From Klebsiella sp. BIGb0407 (lineage in GTDB: Bacteria > Pseudomonadota > Gammaproteobacteria > Enterobacterales > Enterobacteriaceae), in assembly GCF_024807845.1 (NCBI RefSeq), contig NZ_JANUEQ010000001.1, forward strand, positions 898,900 through 962,899: DNA of 64,000 nucleotides. The letters are read 5' to 3'. How positions within the stretch are numbered: the stretch's first letter is position 1; every line of letters begins with the position of its first letter. Under the pieces are notes generated by a model. The model was not told the DNA's origin, ran no database searches, and was given only the letters and a program-made list of their open reading frames with translations. The translations under genes were made by a program, and so were the position numbers. Below, piece by piece: positions 1-8,896 of this stretch.

Positions 1-2
1 GT

Positions 3-608
3 CTGGCTGATGAGTTTATTAAATCCATTGAAGCCCAGGGCGGGACCATCGTTGATCGTCAGTATGTGGATGATAAAACCGTCGATTTCAGCCCGGTACT
101 GACCGCCATTCGCAGTAAAAATGCCGACCTGATTTTCTTCGGTGGTGTCGATAGCCAGGCAGCGCCGATGGCACGTCGAATTAAACAATTGGGGATGGAT
201 GCGACCCTGATGGGCGCGGGCGGTTTTGTCAGTCAGACTTTCCTGCAACTGGCGCAGAAAGAAGGTGAAGGCGTAGTCGCTCTGGAACCCGGCCTGCCAA
301 TTGACCAGATGCCTGGCGGTAAAGCCTTTGAGCAAGACTATCAGTCGCGCTATCACACCCATATTGAACTCCATGCGCCGTTTGCCTATGACGCCACCCG
401 AACACTGGTTGCCGCCATGGAAAAAGCCGATTCTGTTGAAGCGGATAAATACCTGCCAGCCCTGCGAGCTATTAATTATGCCGGTGTCACAGGGCCGATT
501 GCATTTGATAAAGAAGGCAACCTGAAATCGCCATCATTCACCGTCTATAAAGTTGTCGACGGTAAATGGCAGCCACAAACCGTACTTGGCGGCGATGTTA
601 AGAAATAA
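3..608 (+). CDS. Branched-chain amino-acid-type ABC transporter substrate-binding protein, C-terminal part
   Basis: The frame is open from the window edge with no start codon, so the 5' end lies outside. The visible 201 residues are the C-terminal lobe of a type-1 periplasmic binding protein of the LivJ/LivK kind: alternating strand-helix segments (ADLIFFGGVDSQAAPMAR), a conserved Ala-Tyr-Asp step (FAYDATRTLVAAM) and a closing strand pair near GPIAFDKEGN. Such proteins capture a small solute in the periplasm and pass it to a LivHMGF-type permease. The next genes, an ATC-hydrolase-like protein and a carbamoylase, follow on the same strand 17 bases later, so the bound solute is probably the substrate of that pathway rather than leucine. 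The solute itself cannot be read from sequence. Confidence 0.85.
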   Translation: MADEFIKSIEAQGGTIVDRQYVDDKTVDFSPVLTAIRSKNADLIFFGGVDSQAAPMARRIKQLGMDATLMGAGGFVSQTFLQLAQKEGEGVVALEPGLPIDQMPGGKAFEQDYQSRYHTHIELHAPFAYDATRTLVAAMEKADSVEADKYLPALRAINYAGVTGPIAFDKEGNLKSPSFTVYKVVDGKWQPQTVLGGDVKK

Positions 609-625
609 CAGACTGAGGCAGTGTG

Positions 626-1108
626 ATGAGTGATAAAAATGAACTGGGCATCCTCGCCCGGCGTAAGATTGAAGCTGAAATAATTAAACCTATTTACGAC
701 ATTATGGTACGTGAGCTGGGCAAACAGCAGGCACAGGCGATTATCGGCGAAGCAATTGAAAAAGCGGCTATCGATGCCGGGGCTGATTTTGCCCGCAAAG
801 AACCCAATGGCCCGTCGCTGCGCGGTTTTGTCGACCTGCAATATCTGTGGGAGAAAGATAATGCGCTGGACATCAGGATTATCGAAAACGATGACCAGCA
901 GTATAACTACGACGTGACCCGCTGCCGTTATGCCGAGATGTACCATGAAATGGGACTGGGTGAAATTGGCCATCTGCTTTCTTGTGCCAGGGATGACAAG
1001 TTTATTGTCGGTTATGCTCCCGATGTGGAGCTGACCCGCACCACCACTATTATGGAAGGTTCCAAATGCTGTGATTTTCGTTATCACCTCAAGAAGGAGC
1101 CCTCATGA
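626..1108 (+). CDS. L-2-amino-thiazoline-4-carboxylate (ATC) hydrolase family protein
   Basis: This 160-residue soluble protein matches the ATC hydrolase family as I remember it: a helical N-terminal half (IIGEAIEKAAIDAGADFA) and a conserved C-terminal block with RCRYAEMYHEMGLGEIG, LLSCARDDKF, a Thr-rich TRTTTIMEG and a terminal CDFRY. The founding members open the thiazoline ring of ATC to give N-carbamoyl-L-cysteine in pseudomonads. The downstream gene, overlapping by the ATGA at 1105-1108, is a carbamoyl-amino-acid amidohydrolase, which would perform the next step. A GTG lies just upstream at 623, but ATG at 626 has the better spacing from GAGG at 614-617. The true substrate may be another cyclic amide; the family is wider than ATC. 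Confidence 0.8.
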   Translation: MSDKNELGILARRKIEAEIIKPIYDIMVRELGKQQAQAIIGEAIEKAAIDAGADFARKEPNGPSLRGFVDLQYLWEKDNALDIRIIENDDQQYNYDVTRCRYAEMYHEMGLGEIGHLLSCARDDKFIVGYAPDVELTRTTTIMEGSKCCDFRYHLKKEPS

Positions 1109-2343
1109 GTGCGACTCTGACTGTTAATGCCGGACGACTTTGGACGACGCTTGAAGATATGGCGCAAATCGGGCGCACTGCCGCCGGGGGCGTTACCCGC
1201 CTGACGCTAAGTGAAGAAGACCGGCAGGCACGCGATAAGTTGCGTGCCTGGGCGGAACAGGACGGTTTTAGCTGTGATATCGACCGGCTGGGCAATATGT
1301 TTATCCGCAGACCGGGACGTAATCCTCACCTCCCCCCGGTGCTGACCGGGTCACATGTCGACTCCCAGCCCCTGGGTGGACGTTATGACGGGATTTATGG
1401 CGTGCTGGCCGGGCTTGAAGTACTACGAACGCTGAACGATCGCCAGATTGAAACCGCTCGCGATATCGTGCTGGTGAACTGGACCAATGAAGAAGGTGCG
1501 CGCTTTTCCCCCGCTATGCTGGCCTCCGGAGTCTGGACAGGTCAGTTTAGCGAAGCCTTTGCTTTATCCCGTGAGGACGCTGAAGGCATTCGTCTGGGAG
1601 ATGCGTTAACCGCGATTGGCTATCAGGGAACGATGCCCGCAGCCGCGTTCCCGGTTCATGCCTGCTATGAAGTGCATATTGAGCAGGGACCGATTCTGGA
1701 AGCTGAAGGCATCGATATTGGCCTCGTCCATGCCGCCATGGGGCAACGCTGGTATACCCTGACCATTGAAGGTTTTGCCGCTCATGCTGGCACCACGCCG
1801 ATGAATAATCGTCAGGATGCGTTAACCGGTTTTGCGCAATTTGCGCTGGCGATAGAACAGGTGGGTATTGAACATGCGCCAGATGGCCGGGCGACTATCG
1901 GTCGGGTTCAGGTGTTCCCGAACTCCGGTAATGTGGTGCCGGGGAAAGTGGTCTGTAGCCTGGAGTTTCGCCACCCACAAACAGCAGCGCTGGACAGTAT
2001 GGAACGCGCATTATACCAGGCGGTAGATGCTCTCTCTGCACGTCAGTTAACCGTGGAAGTAGAACCGATTTTCGACTATGCGCCAATCGCCTTTAATCAA
2101 GACTGTATTGCCCGTTCACAACAAGCCGCTGAAATGCTGGGGTACGCCTGGCGGCCGATGGTCTCAGGTGCCGGACATGATACCTGTTATCTGAATGCGA
2201 TTGCCCCCGCCAGTATGATTTTTATTCCCTGCGTCAAGGGAATAAGCCATAACGAAGCGGAGAATATCCTGCCACAGTGGTCAGAGAAAGGGGCGAATGT
2301 GTTGCTCAACACGTTAGTGCTTGCGGCTTCTGAAGAGAGCTAA
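1105..2343 (+). CDS. N-carbamoyl-L-amino-acid amidohydrolase / M20 hydantoinase-carbamoylase family amidase
   Basis: A 412-residue Zn-dependent amidase of the AllC/HyuC group in peptidase family M20. The bimetal site is readable in order: TGSHVDSQPLGGRYDG (His and Asp), NEEGARFSPAM (Glu pair), EVHIEQGPILE (His) and the late SHNEAE (His). The dimerisation lid lies between, with HAGTTPMNNRQDA. Members remove the carbamoyl group from N-carbamoyl amino acids or allantoate, releasing CO2 and ammonia. It is translationally coupled to the ATC-hydrolase-like gene by a 4-base overlap, so N-carbamoyl-L-cysteine is the favoured substrate. Allantoate amidohydrolase is the main alternative, but no other purine genes are in view. 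A hairpin at 2361-2384 ends the operon. Confidence 0.85.
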   Translation: MSATLTVNAGRLWTTLEDMAQIGRTAAGGVTRLTLSEEDRQARDKLRAWAEQDGFSCDIDRLGNMFIRRPGRNPHLPPVLTGSHVDSQPLGGRYDGIYGVLAGLEVLRTLNDRQIETARDIVLVNWTNEEGARFSPAMLASGVWTGQFSEAFALSREDAEGIRLGDALTAIGYQGTMPAAAFPVHACYEVHIEQGPILEAEGIDIGLVHAAMGQRWYTLTIEGFAAHAGTTPMNNRQDALTGFAQFALAIEQVGIEHAPDGRATIGRVQVFPNSGNVVPGKVVCSLEFRHPQTAALDSMERALYQAVDALSARQLTVEVEPIFDYAPIAFNQDCIARSQQAAEMLGYAWRPMVSGAGHDTCYLNAIAPASMIFIPCVKGISHNEAENILPQWSEKGANVLLNTLVLAASEES

Positions 2344-2360
2344 AATTAATTCGGTGCAAT

Positions 2361-2384
2361 GCCAGCCCCTGTTAACGGGCTGGC
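2361..2384. terminator. Hairpin between convergent carbamoylase and lactonase genes
   Basis: GCCAGCCC (2361-2368) pairs perfectly with GGGCTGGC (2377-2384) around an 8-base loop, in the 54-base gap between converging genes. The U tract is poor, so it may act weakly in both directions. Confidence 0.6.
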
Positions 2385-2397
2385 CTGTTATCAGTTG

Positions 2398-3189
2398 TTA
2401 GTCGTAATATTCCGGCGCATGGCGGAAGGTTGGCCAGGCATCAGGGTCATGGCCCGTCACGACCAGGGCCTGAGTACGGTCGACAATCGCTTTCATTTTT
2501 TGCACTGAACGTACCGCTTCAACGGCAGATGACATAAAGCCCGGCAGCGCCTTCTCATCCCAGTGGTCGGTGGTATAGGCGGCATCAATCGCCAGCAGCA
2601 AGCTACCGCTATTCGGCAGTGTCACCAGAATCGACTGGTGCCCCGGCGAATGGCCTGGGGTAAAGATCGTTTTTAAGGTTCCGTCGCCATACAGATCGTA
2701 GAGATCGGTATTTTCACCATCAAGGAACTGCCATTTCAGGTTCGGCTTATCAAAATCATTGCGAATATAGCCCCCGGCGGCAAACCAGTCTGGCGTAAAG
2801 GCATATTCATATTCACGGCGCTGAACAATGTGGGTGGCATTCGGGAAACGCCCCACGGCTCCGGTATGGTCAAGATGCAGATGCGACTGGAGTACATAGC
2901 GCACATCTTCAGGATTAATCCCCATCTTCTTGAGCTGCGCCACGCAACCTTCATCTTCGCGCATCACCGGCCAGTAGACCTCTGTTATCCCGCCCCAATA
3001 ACCGACCGGGTCAAGTGCCGCTTCAATCGCAGTACCGCCATCAATAATCGTGTGACCATCCGGATGAGTAATCAGATAAAAAGGTACCGGGATTTCATAA
3101 TCCGCGCCGTTACCCTGGTTCATTTTAATGTTGTGCACTTTGCATTTCAGTGAACCGGTTTGAAACATATACAGGCGAATATCAGTCAT
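2398..3189 (-). CDS. blcC: Metallo-beta-lactamase-fold gamma-lactonase (BlcC/AttM-like)
   Basis: A 263-residue cytoplasmic metallo-hydrolase. The dinuclear zinc motif HLHLDH is clear in LQSHLHLDHTGAVG; a later GHSPGHQSIL, an IDAAY with the bridging Asp, and a VVTGHDPDAW near the C terminus complete the fold of AHL/gamma-butyrolactone lactonases. Agrobacterium AttM/BlcC (about the same length) opens gamma-butyrolactone to 4-hydroxybutyrate and also hydrolyses acyl-homoserine lactones. It is the last gene of a three-gene operon after an iron alcohol dehydrogenase and a semialdehyde dehydrogenase, which together would take the lactone to succinate. Family and operon context agree, so catabolism is the likely main role; quorum quenching would be a side activity. 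Confidence 0.82.
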   Translation of the reverse strand: MTDIRLYMFQTGSLKCKVHNIKMNQGNGADYEIPVPFYLITHPDGHTIIDGGTAIEAALDPVGYWGGITEVYWPVMREDEGCVAQLKKMGINPEDVRYVLQSHLHLDHTGAVGRFPNATHIVQRREYEYAFTPDWFAAGGYIRNDFDKPNLKWQFLDGENTDLYDLYGDGTLKTIFTPGHSPGHQSILVTLPNSGSLLLAIDAAYTTDHWDEKALPGFMSSAVEAVRSVQKMKAIVDRTQALVVTGHDPDAWPTFRHAPEYYD

Positions 3190-3239
3190 TTTTATTATCC
3201 TCAGACAAGGTTGTAGGGTATCGCTTGAGATAAATCGTC

Positions 3240-4406
3240 TTAAAATGCTTCTCTGTACAAGGCCAGTGCATCCGCCTCAGTGACTTCAACGGGATTATTC
3301 ATTAATAAACGGGTCTGCTTCATGGCATCACTGGCCAGCAGAGCCAGCGAATCTTCTGTTACGCCAACATCACGCAGGCGTCTTGGCGCGCCGCTGTCAT
3401 CCATGATGGTGGTGAGCGCGGCAATGAAGGCATCTGCCCGCTGCTGAATACTCCCCTCTCCTGCGACTTTCAGAACATCGGCCAGTTCGGCATATAACGG
3501 TGCAGCAGCCTGACTGTTGTAACGCAGAACGGCACCCAGCATCAGCGCGTTAGAGAGGCCATGGGGAATGTGATAGTGCCCGCCCAGTGGATAAGCCAGC
3601 GCATGCACTGCGGCAACGGGCGAGTTAGAAAACGCCTGACCTGCCAGGGTCGCACCGAGCAAAATAGCTTCGCGGGCTTCACGGTTACTGCCATCACGAC
3701 AAGCCGTCACCAGGTGCTGACTAATCAGACGCAGGGCTTCACGGCTGAGGTTATCCGACAGCAGGTTTTTTTTATGTTTACCGGTGTAAGCCTCAATGGC
3801 ATGGACCATCGCGTCAATACCGGTTGCCGCAGTATGTATTGCGGGTAAGCCAAGGGTAAGTTCAGCATCCAGCAGCACAAAGTCGGCATAGAGCTGACGA
3901 GAAACCACACCCATTTTGGTGGTTTCACCGGTGGTGAGGATCGAAATATTCGTGACCTCTGACCCGGTACCGGCGGTCGTCGGGATCTGGACTAACGGCA
4001 GACGGCCTCCCTGCACATTCCCAATCCCGTACAGCTCAGACAGCGGCTGGCTTGACTGCGCCAGCACCGCCGCCAGTTTTGCCACATCCAGCGAGGATCC
4101 GCCGCCAAGACCAATCACCAGCTCAATTTGCTGTGCCCGTGCCAGCGCCGTGGCTTTCAGGGCTATCGCCTCTGGCGGATCGGCAATCACTTCGTCAAAG
4201 ACCGTCACACTAAAACCGTGCTGACGCAGAGAAGCTTCTACGGGTTTCAGTAATCCGGCCTTAACCAGGCCCGCATCAGTCACTACCAGAACCTGGCGTT
4301 CACTGAATCGGGATGCAAGAATTTCGCCTAACCGCTGGGCACCAGACCACTCCACCAGCATGGAGGGCACGGTATTAAATTCAAAGGGTTGCATACCAGT
4401 CGTCAT
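3240..4406 (-). CDS. blcB: Iron-containing alcohol dehydrogenase, probable 4-hydroxybutyrate dehydrogenase (BlcB/AttL-like)
   Basis: A 388-residue group III (Fe) alcohol dehydrogenase. The NAD-binding GLGGGSSLDVAK segment is in the N-terminal half, and the metal ligands are visible in GIDAMVHAIEAY and AVHALAYPLGGHYHIPHG. Start ATG is preceded by GAGG at good distance. In the blc pathway this enzyme oxidises 4-hydroxybutyrate to succinic semialdehyde using NAD. It lies 53 bases after the semialdehyde dehydrogenase and 50 before the lactonase on the same strand, so the three are probably one transcript. A maleylacetate reductase or generic 1,2-propanediol-type dehydrogenase is possible from sequence alone, but the neighbours point to 4-hydroxybutyrate. 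Confidence 0.82.
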   Translation of the reverse strand: MTTGMQPFEFNTVPSMLVEWSGAQRLGEILASRFSERQVLVVTDAGLVKAGLLKPVEASLRQHGFSVTVFDEVIADPPEAIALKATALARAQQIELVIGLGGGSSLDVAKLAAVLAQSSQPLSELYGIGNVQGGRLPLVQIPTTAGTGSEVTNISILTTGETTKMGVVSRQLYADFVLLDAELTLGLPAIHTAATGIDAMVHAIEAYTGKHKKNLLSDNLSREALRLISQHLVTACRDGSNREAREAILLGATLAGQAFSNSPVAAVHALAYPLGGHYHIPHGLSNALMLGAVLRYNSQAAAPLYAELADVLKVAGEGSIQQRADAFIAALTTIMDDSGAPRRLRDVGVTEDSLALLASDAMKQTRLLMNNPVEVTEADALALYREAF

Positions 4407-4460
4407 GTTAAGTTCCTCTGCTACAGAGTGATTGCTTGGTGAAAATAAGGGGCCGTCGGC

Positions 4461-5915
4461 TTAACCCACCGCGGTGCAGATATATTTACTCTCCAGGTAT
4501 TCTTCGATGCCGGAGCGTGATCCTTCGCGACCAATACCTGACTGCTTAATTCCCCCAAACGGTGCCACTTCATTGGATATAAGACCGGTATTGTGCCCCA
4601 CCATGCCGTACTCCAGCGCTTCAGCGACACGCCACATCCGCTGGTTGCTGTCGGTATAAAAATAAGCGGCCAGACCGAATTCAGTATCATTGGCCATGGC
4701 AATAGCCTGTTCTTCAGTGTCAAAACTAAACAGGGGTGCTACCGGGCCAAAGGTCTCTTCCCGGGCAATTTTCATCTCCGGTGTTACATGGGTCAGTACC
4801 GTAGGTTCAAAGAAATAGCCGCCCAGCGCATGACGTTTCCCGCCGGTTAAAATCTGTGCCCCAAGAGCCTCGGCATTCTCGATATGGTCAATCACTTTTG
4901 TTACGGCATTTTCGTCAATCAACGGACCAATAACCACGCCCTCATCACGGCCGTTCCCTACCTGTAAGGCCTTAACCCGTTCCGCCAGACGTTGGGCAAA
5001 CTGCGGATAAATCCCCGACTGCACCAGAAAACGGTTAGTACAGACACAGGTTTGCCCGGCATTACGGAATTTTGACTGCACAGCCCCTTCAACCGCGGCA
5101 TCCAGGTCTGCATCATCAAAGACAATAAAAGGCGCATTTCCGCCCAGTTCGAGCGAAACACGTTTAACCGTATCAGCACACTGGGCCATTAATAAACGGC
5201 CAATCCCGGTCGATCCGGTAAAGGAGAGTTTTCTCACCACATCGCTTTTCGTCAGGACGCCACCAATCATTTTCGCGTCACCGGTGACGATTTGCAGTAC
5301 GCCTGCCGGAATTCCTGCACGTTGTGCCAGCTCACCGAGCGCCAGCGCTGTAAGAGGAGTTTGCTCGGCGGGTTTAACGATGATGACGCAGCCTGCTGCC
5401 AGCGCAGGGGCCGCTTTACGGGTGATCATTGCAGCCGGAAAATTCCATGGCGTAATCGCGGCACAAACACCCACGGGTTGTTTGATCACCAGCAGTCGTT
5501 TATCGGCCTGAGGAGAAGGAATGATATCCCCGTAAGTCCGCTTAGCTTCTTCAGCAAACCAGTCAATGAAAGACGCGGCATAACTGATTTCACCCCGTGC
5601 CTCTGCGAGGGGTTTTCCTTGTTCCGCCGTCATTAATGCCGCAAGATCTTCGGTATTCTCAACAATCAAATCAAACCAGCGGCGTAACAGGGTACTGCGT
5701 TCTTTAGCCGTTTTTTTGCGCCAACTGACAAGCGCCTGCTCCGCGGCACGTATCGCCAGCTCAACATCGGCTTGTTCAAGGCGGGTAACTTCAGCCACGG
5801 TTTCGTGGGTTGCTGGGTTCAGTATGCTGGACGTACTGTTATCGCGTGAAGTACGCCATTCCCCGTTAATCAGACTCGCCTGTTTAAATAAAGCGGGATC
5901 TCGTAGGTCTGTCAT
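4461..5915 (-). CDS. blcA: NAD(P)-dependent succinate-semialdehyde dehydrogenase (BlcA/AttK/GabD-like)
   Basis: A 484-residue aldehyde dehydrogenase. Visible are the cofactor loop FTGSTGIGRLLM, the catalytic glutamate in VSLELGGNAPF, the nucleophile in NAGQTCVCTNRF, and the C-terminal EVAPFGGIKQSGIGREGS typical of GabD-type enzymes. It converts succinic semialdehyde to succinate, feeding the TCA cycle. I chose ATG at 5915 (MTDLRDP) because AAGGAGAA sits just upstream; a longer reading from TTG at 5942 would run into the operator. It is the first gene of the operon, reads away from the IclR regulator, and its promoter carries tandem palindromes. Confidence 0.88.
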   Translation of the reverse strand: MTDLRDPALFKQASLINGEWRTSRDNSTSSILNPATHETVAEVTRLEQADVELAIRAAEQALVSWRKKTAKERSTLLRRWFDLIVENTEDLAALMTAEQGKPLAEARGEISYAASFIDWFAEEAKRTYGDIIPSPQADKRLLVIKQPVGVCAAITPWNFPAAMITRKAAPALAAGCVIIVKPAEQTPLTALALGELAQRAGIPAGVLQIVTGDAKMIGGVLTKSDVVRKLSFTGSTGIGRLLMAQCADTVKRVSLELGGNAPFIVFDDADLDAAVEGAVQSKFRNAGQTCVCTNRFLVQSGIYPQFAQRLAERVKALQVGNGRDEGVVIGPLIDENAVTKVIDHIENAEALGAQILTGGKRHALGGYFFEPTVLTHVTPEMKIAREETFGPVAPLFSFDTEEQAIAMANDTEFGLAAYFYTDSNQRMWRVAEALEYGMVGHNTGLISNEVAPFGGIKQSGIGREGSRSGIEEYLESKYICTAVG

Positions 5916-5941
5916 AGGTTCTCCTTGGAATTCAGTTGACA

Positions 5942-5979
5942 AGTTCTATATGCTGAACTAGATTCTATACATTGAACTG
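5942..5979. promoter_or_regulatory. Tandem palindromic operator between blcA-like and blcR-like genes
   Basis: AGTTC (5942-5946) and GAACT (5955-5959) form a perfect inverted repeat with an 8-base spacer; 19 bases on, GATTC (5961-5965) and GAACT (5974-5978) repeat the arrangement with a one-sided mismatch. The pair sits in the 115-base divergent region and fits two adjacent dimer sites for the IclR-family regulator, as in the Agrobacterium BlcR promoter, which also has two inverted repeats. That the regulator binds here is inference. Confidence 0.6.
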
Positions 5980-6030
5980 TATCACTCATTTTAACTTATC
6001 GTCAATTTTCTGTTAGCAAAGTGAGATCAA

Positions 6031-6810
6031 ATGCCAAAAATTTCTTCCAGTGAAACTGCCGCGGTTAGCGCCCCTGCTCTCAGACGGGCGGTACAAATAC
6101 TTGATCTGGTTAGTGAATTGAAAACTCCACCCACGTTTACTGATATTGTCACCGCTCTGGAGCTTCCCAAGAGTTCAGTACATGGTTTATGTGCCACACT
6201 GGTGGAGTTAGGGCTATTGCATCGCTCTGAAGCGGGAACCTATCTTTTAGGCTCACATACCATGTCCTGGGCAAATGGTTTTTTACGCCAGACCGACCTG
6301 GTGGCGGAGTTTCAGCAGTTACTCAATGAGCGGCGGGAATTAAATCAGTTCACCGTCACGCTGACGGTGCTGGAAGGAACCCAAGTTATCTATCTGGCTT
6401 GTGCTAATAGCAATACTGCTCTGGGCTTTACCTTCCGGATTGGTATGCGCCTGCCCGCCCCGTTTACCGCCACCGGAAAAGCGATGCTCAGCACCCTCAG
6501 TGACCATGAGGTCAGTCAGCGTTTTAGTCCTCAGTGGCCTGAACAGTTAACGCCGCATAGCGTGACAACGCGTGATGAACTTTTGGCTGAACTGGCGACA
6601 ACCCGCAAGCGAGGGTTTTCAATTGATAACGGGCAAATACGTGATGGCATGTTGTGTATCGGTGCACCGGTCTATGATTTTTCGGGCAAAGCAATTGCCG
6701 GGCTGGCGGTGAGTATGCTGGAAATAGAGGCGACTGCTGAGGCTATAGAGAAAACCGGGCGTGCTTTAATGGATATTTCCAAGTCTTTGTCAGCAAGGAT
6801 GGGAAACTGA
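6031..6810 (+). CDS. blcR: IclR-family transcriptional regulator of the lactone operon (BlcR/AttJ-like)
   Basis: A 259-residue IclR-type repressor. Residues about 15-75 form the winged helix (ALRRAVQILDLVSEL, then FTDIVTALELPKSSVHGLC), and the rest is the effector-binding domain, with RIGMRLPAPFTATGKAML and the late GAPVYDFSGKAIAGLAVS. It is divergent from the blcA-like gene with the tandem palindrome between them. In Agrobacterium, BlcR represses blcABC and is released by succinic semialdehyde or 4-hydroxybutyrate; the same logic is inferred here. A strong terminator follows at 6846. Confidence 0.82.
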   Translation: MPKISSSETAAVSAPALRRAVQILDLVSELKTPPTFTDIVTALELPKSSVHGLCATLVELGLLHRSEAGTYLLGSHTMSWANGFLRQTDLVAEFQQLLNERRELNQFTVTLTVLEGTQVIYLACANSNTALGFTFRIGMRLPAPFTATGKAMLSTLSDHEVSQRFSPQWPEQLTPHSVTTRDELLAELATTRKRGFSIDNGQIRDGMLCIGAPVYDFSGKAIAGLAVSMLEIEATAEAIEKTGRALMDISKSLSARMGN

Positions 6811-6845
6811 GGTTAGACACAAAATTCTGTATCAGTGAAAAAGAG

Positions 6846-6884
6846 AAACCGGAAAACGTGAATCAGTTTTCCGGTTTTTTTATG
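6846..6884 (+). terminator. Rho-independent terminator after the blcR-like gene
   Basis: Arms AAACCGGAAAAC (6846-6857) and GTTTTCCGGTTT (6866-6877) pair perfectly and run into a T tract. It also lies just past the end of mqo on the other strand and may serve both genes. Confidence 0.85.
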
Positions 6885-6888
6885 GGTA

Positions 6889-8544
6889 TTACAGTGCAAT
6901 ATCTGCTGGCTGTTTTTCAGGAGTCGCCACGGCTTGCGGCTGAGCCTGGTGTTCCACTTCCAGACTACCCGGGATCACTGGCGGCGTCGTCAGTTGCAGC
7001 GTCGCCGCGGTGTCATTCCACACCTTCTGCGTCAAAGCCACATTACCGTTCAGCGTCTGACCATAGCTTGGCACTATCTGATGGATTTTATCCTGCCAGT
7101 CTGCGGTCTTAAATTGCTCCGGGAACATTTGTTTCAGTACATTCAGGGCAATCGGTGCCGCAGTGGATGCGCCGGGTGAGGCACCGAGCAGGGCCGCAAC
7201 GGTTTTCTCTTTATCGATAACAATTTCTGTACCGAGTTTCAGAATGCCACCCTTCTGTTCATCTTTCTTGATGATTTGTACACGCTGTCCTGCCTGAATC
7301 AGTTTCCAGTCTTCTTTACGTGCGTTCGGATAATACTCTTTCAGCGCAGCAAAGCGGTCTTCGTCATCGAGCATCACCTGACTGACCAGATATTTAACGA
7401 GGTCAAAGTTATCGATACCGACATTACTCATCGGCAGTACATTACCGAAGGTCGTGGTGCTGAGTAAGTCAAAAACAGAGCCATTTTTCAGGAATTTGGT
7501 CGAGAATGTCGCAAAGGGCCCGAATAAGACTACCTGCTTACCATCAATCACACGGGCATCAAGATGGGGAACCGACATCGGAGGTGCCCCAACGGAAGCC
7601 TGACCATAAACTTTTTCCAGATGACGTTTAGCAATATCCGGATTTTCGGTCATCAGGAAGGAGCCACCTACCGGGAAACCAGCATAGTTTTCCCCTTCTT
7701 CAATACCGGTTTCTTGTAGCAGTTTTAATGCACCACCTCCGGCACCAATAAAGACATATTTAGCATCAATCGCATGCTCATCGCCGCTGACGACATCCTT
7801 GATGGTGACATGCCAGGAGTTGTCTTTATTACGTTCAAAATCAGTGACTTCCGAAGAGGTCTGGAGTGAGAAGTTAGGATTTTTTTTCAGGCTGCCAATT
7901 AACTGACGGGTGATTTCACCGTAGTTAACATCTGTGCCAACCGGAGTCCAGGTTGCCGCCACTTTCTGGTCGGCAGAACGCCCTTCCATAACCAGCGGTG
8001 CCCACTGTTTGATTTGCTCGTGATCGGTTGAGAACTTCATGCCCTGGAATAGCGTGGTATTCTGCAAAGCAGCATAGCGTTTCCCCAGATAATCAACATT
8101 CTTATCACCCCAGACAAAGCTCATATGCGGTGTAGAGTTAATAAATGAATGTGGTGAGTTCAGCACGCCACGCTTCACCTGAGCCGTCCAGAACTGACGA
8201 GAAATCATAAACTGCTCATTGATTTCCAGCGCTTTACTGACATCAATAGAACCATCCGCGCGTTCCGGAGTGTAGTTCAGTTCCATATTAGCAGAGTGCC
8301 CTGTTCCGGCATTATTCCAGCCATTAGACGACTCCAGAGCAACTCCATCAAGCTTCTCAACCATCACCTGTGTCCAGTCAGGCTCAAGTGCATGAAGCCA
8401 TGTTCCCAGCGAGGCGCTCATGATCCCGCCACCAATTAACAGGAAATCAGTTTTCTGGGTTGTCTGGGTTTCGGCATAGCTAGCTGAGCTGACTAATAAC
8501 GCACATGAAGTCAGCGAAATAAGGACTTTTTTCATAACAGGCAT
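6889..8544 (-). CDS. mqo: Malate:quinone oxidoreductase
   Basis: A 551-residue FAD enzyme that oxidises malate to oxaloacetate and passes electrons to quinone at the inner membrane. The FAD motif is [17 protein letters not shown] after a hydrophobic N-terminal stretch (residues 4-24, resembling a signal peptide, as in E. coli Mqo). Family blocks [49 protein letters not shown] and [13 protein letters not shown] are present, and the C terminus ends DIAL as in E. coli. The first ATG (8544) and the ATG three codons later are both possible starts; neither has a strong ribosome-binding site. It stands next to the AT-rich toxin island, whose left border is in its upstream region. Confidence 0.95.
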   Translation of the reverse strand: MPVMKKVLISLTSCALLVSSASYAETQTTQKTDFLLIGGGIMSASLGTWLHALEPDWTQVMVEKLDGVALESSNGWNNAGTGHSANMELNYTPERADGSIDVSKALEINEQFMISRQFWTAQVKRGVLNSPHSFINSTPHMSFVWGDKNVDYLGKRYAALQNTTLFQGMKFSTDHEQIKQWAPLVMEGRSADQKVAATWTPVGTDVNYGEITRQLIGSLKKNPNFSLQTSSEVTDFERNKDNSWHVTIKDVVSGDEHAIDAKYVFIGAGGGALKLLQETGIEEGENYAGFPVGGSFLMTENPDIAKRHLEKVYGQASVGAPPMSVPHLDARVIDGKQVVLFGPFATFSTKFLKNGSVFDLLSTTTFGNVLPMSNVGIDNFDLVKYLVSQVMLDDEDRFAALKEYYPNARKEDWKLIQAGQRVQIIKKDEQKGGILKLGTEIVIDKEKTVAALLGASPGASTAAPIALNVLKQMFPEQFKTADWQDKIHQIVPSYGQTLNGNVALTQKVWNDTAATLQLTTPPVIPGSLEVEHQAQPQAVATPEKQPADIAL

Positions 8545-8896
8545 AGTCTTTTAATTTCATTGTGAGTGAGTGTTTTCACGTTATTTTAACCATGCTTTAC
8601 TTTATTTTAAAATCTTCACTACATTTCTATACGCTATATCTGACGCTTTTTTTAATTAAAAAAAGAAACATTGCATTCAGTGTGGAATTAATCACAGCAA
8701 TAAAAAAATATTCTATATAATAACCAATAAGATAATAAATTGACGCATTCTGGAGTTATTAAGATTTAGTTACAATATAGTGACTAAATAATGTTAACAG
8801 TATTACTTTTCAGACATTTCTTCAAAAAAAGTGGATTGAGAGAATGATTTACTCTATCCGGGATAGCTTGATGCATCAGGATGTACAGGAAGATTA

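Noticed and set aside
545..1087. 180-codon minus-strand frame opposite the ATC-hydrolase gene
   Set aside because: It is antisense to a recognised family gene, has no family pattern of its own and ends within the neighbouring gene.
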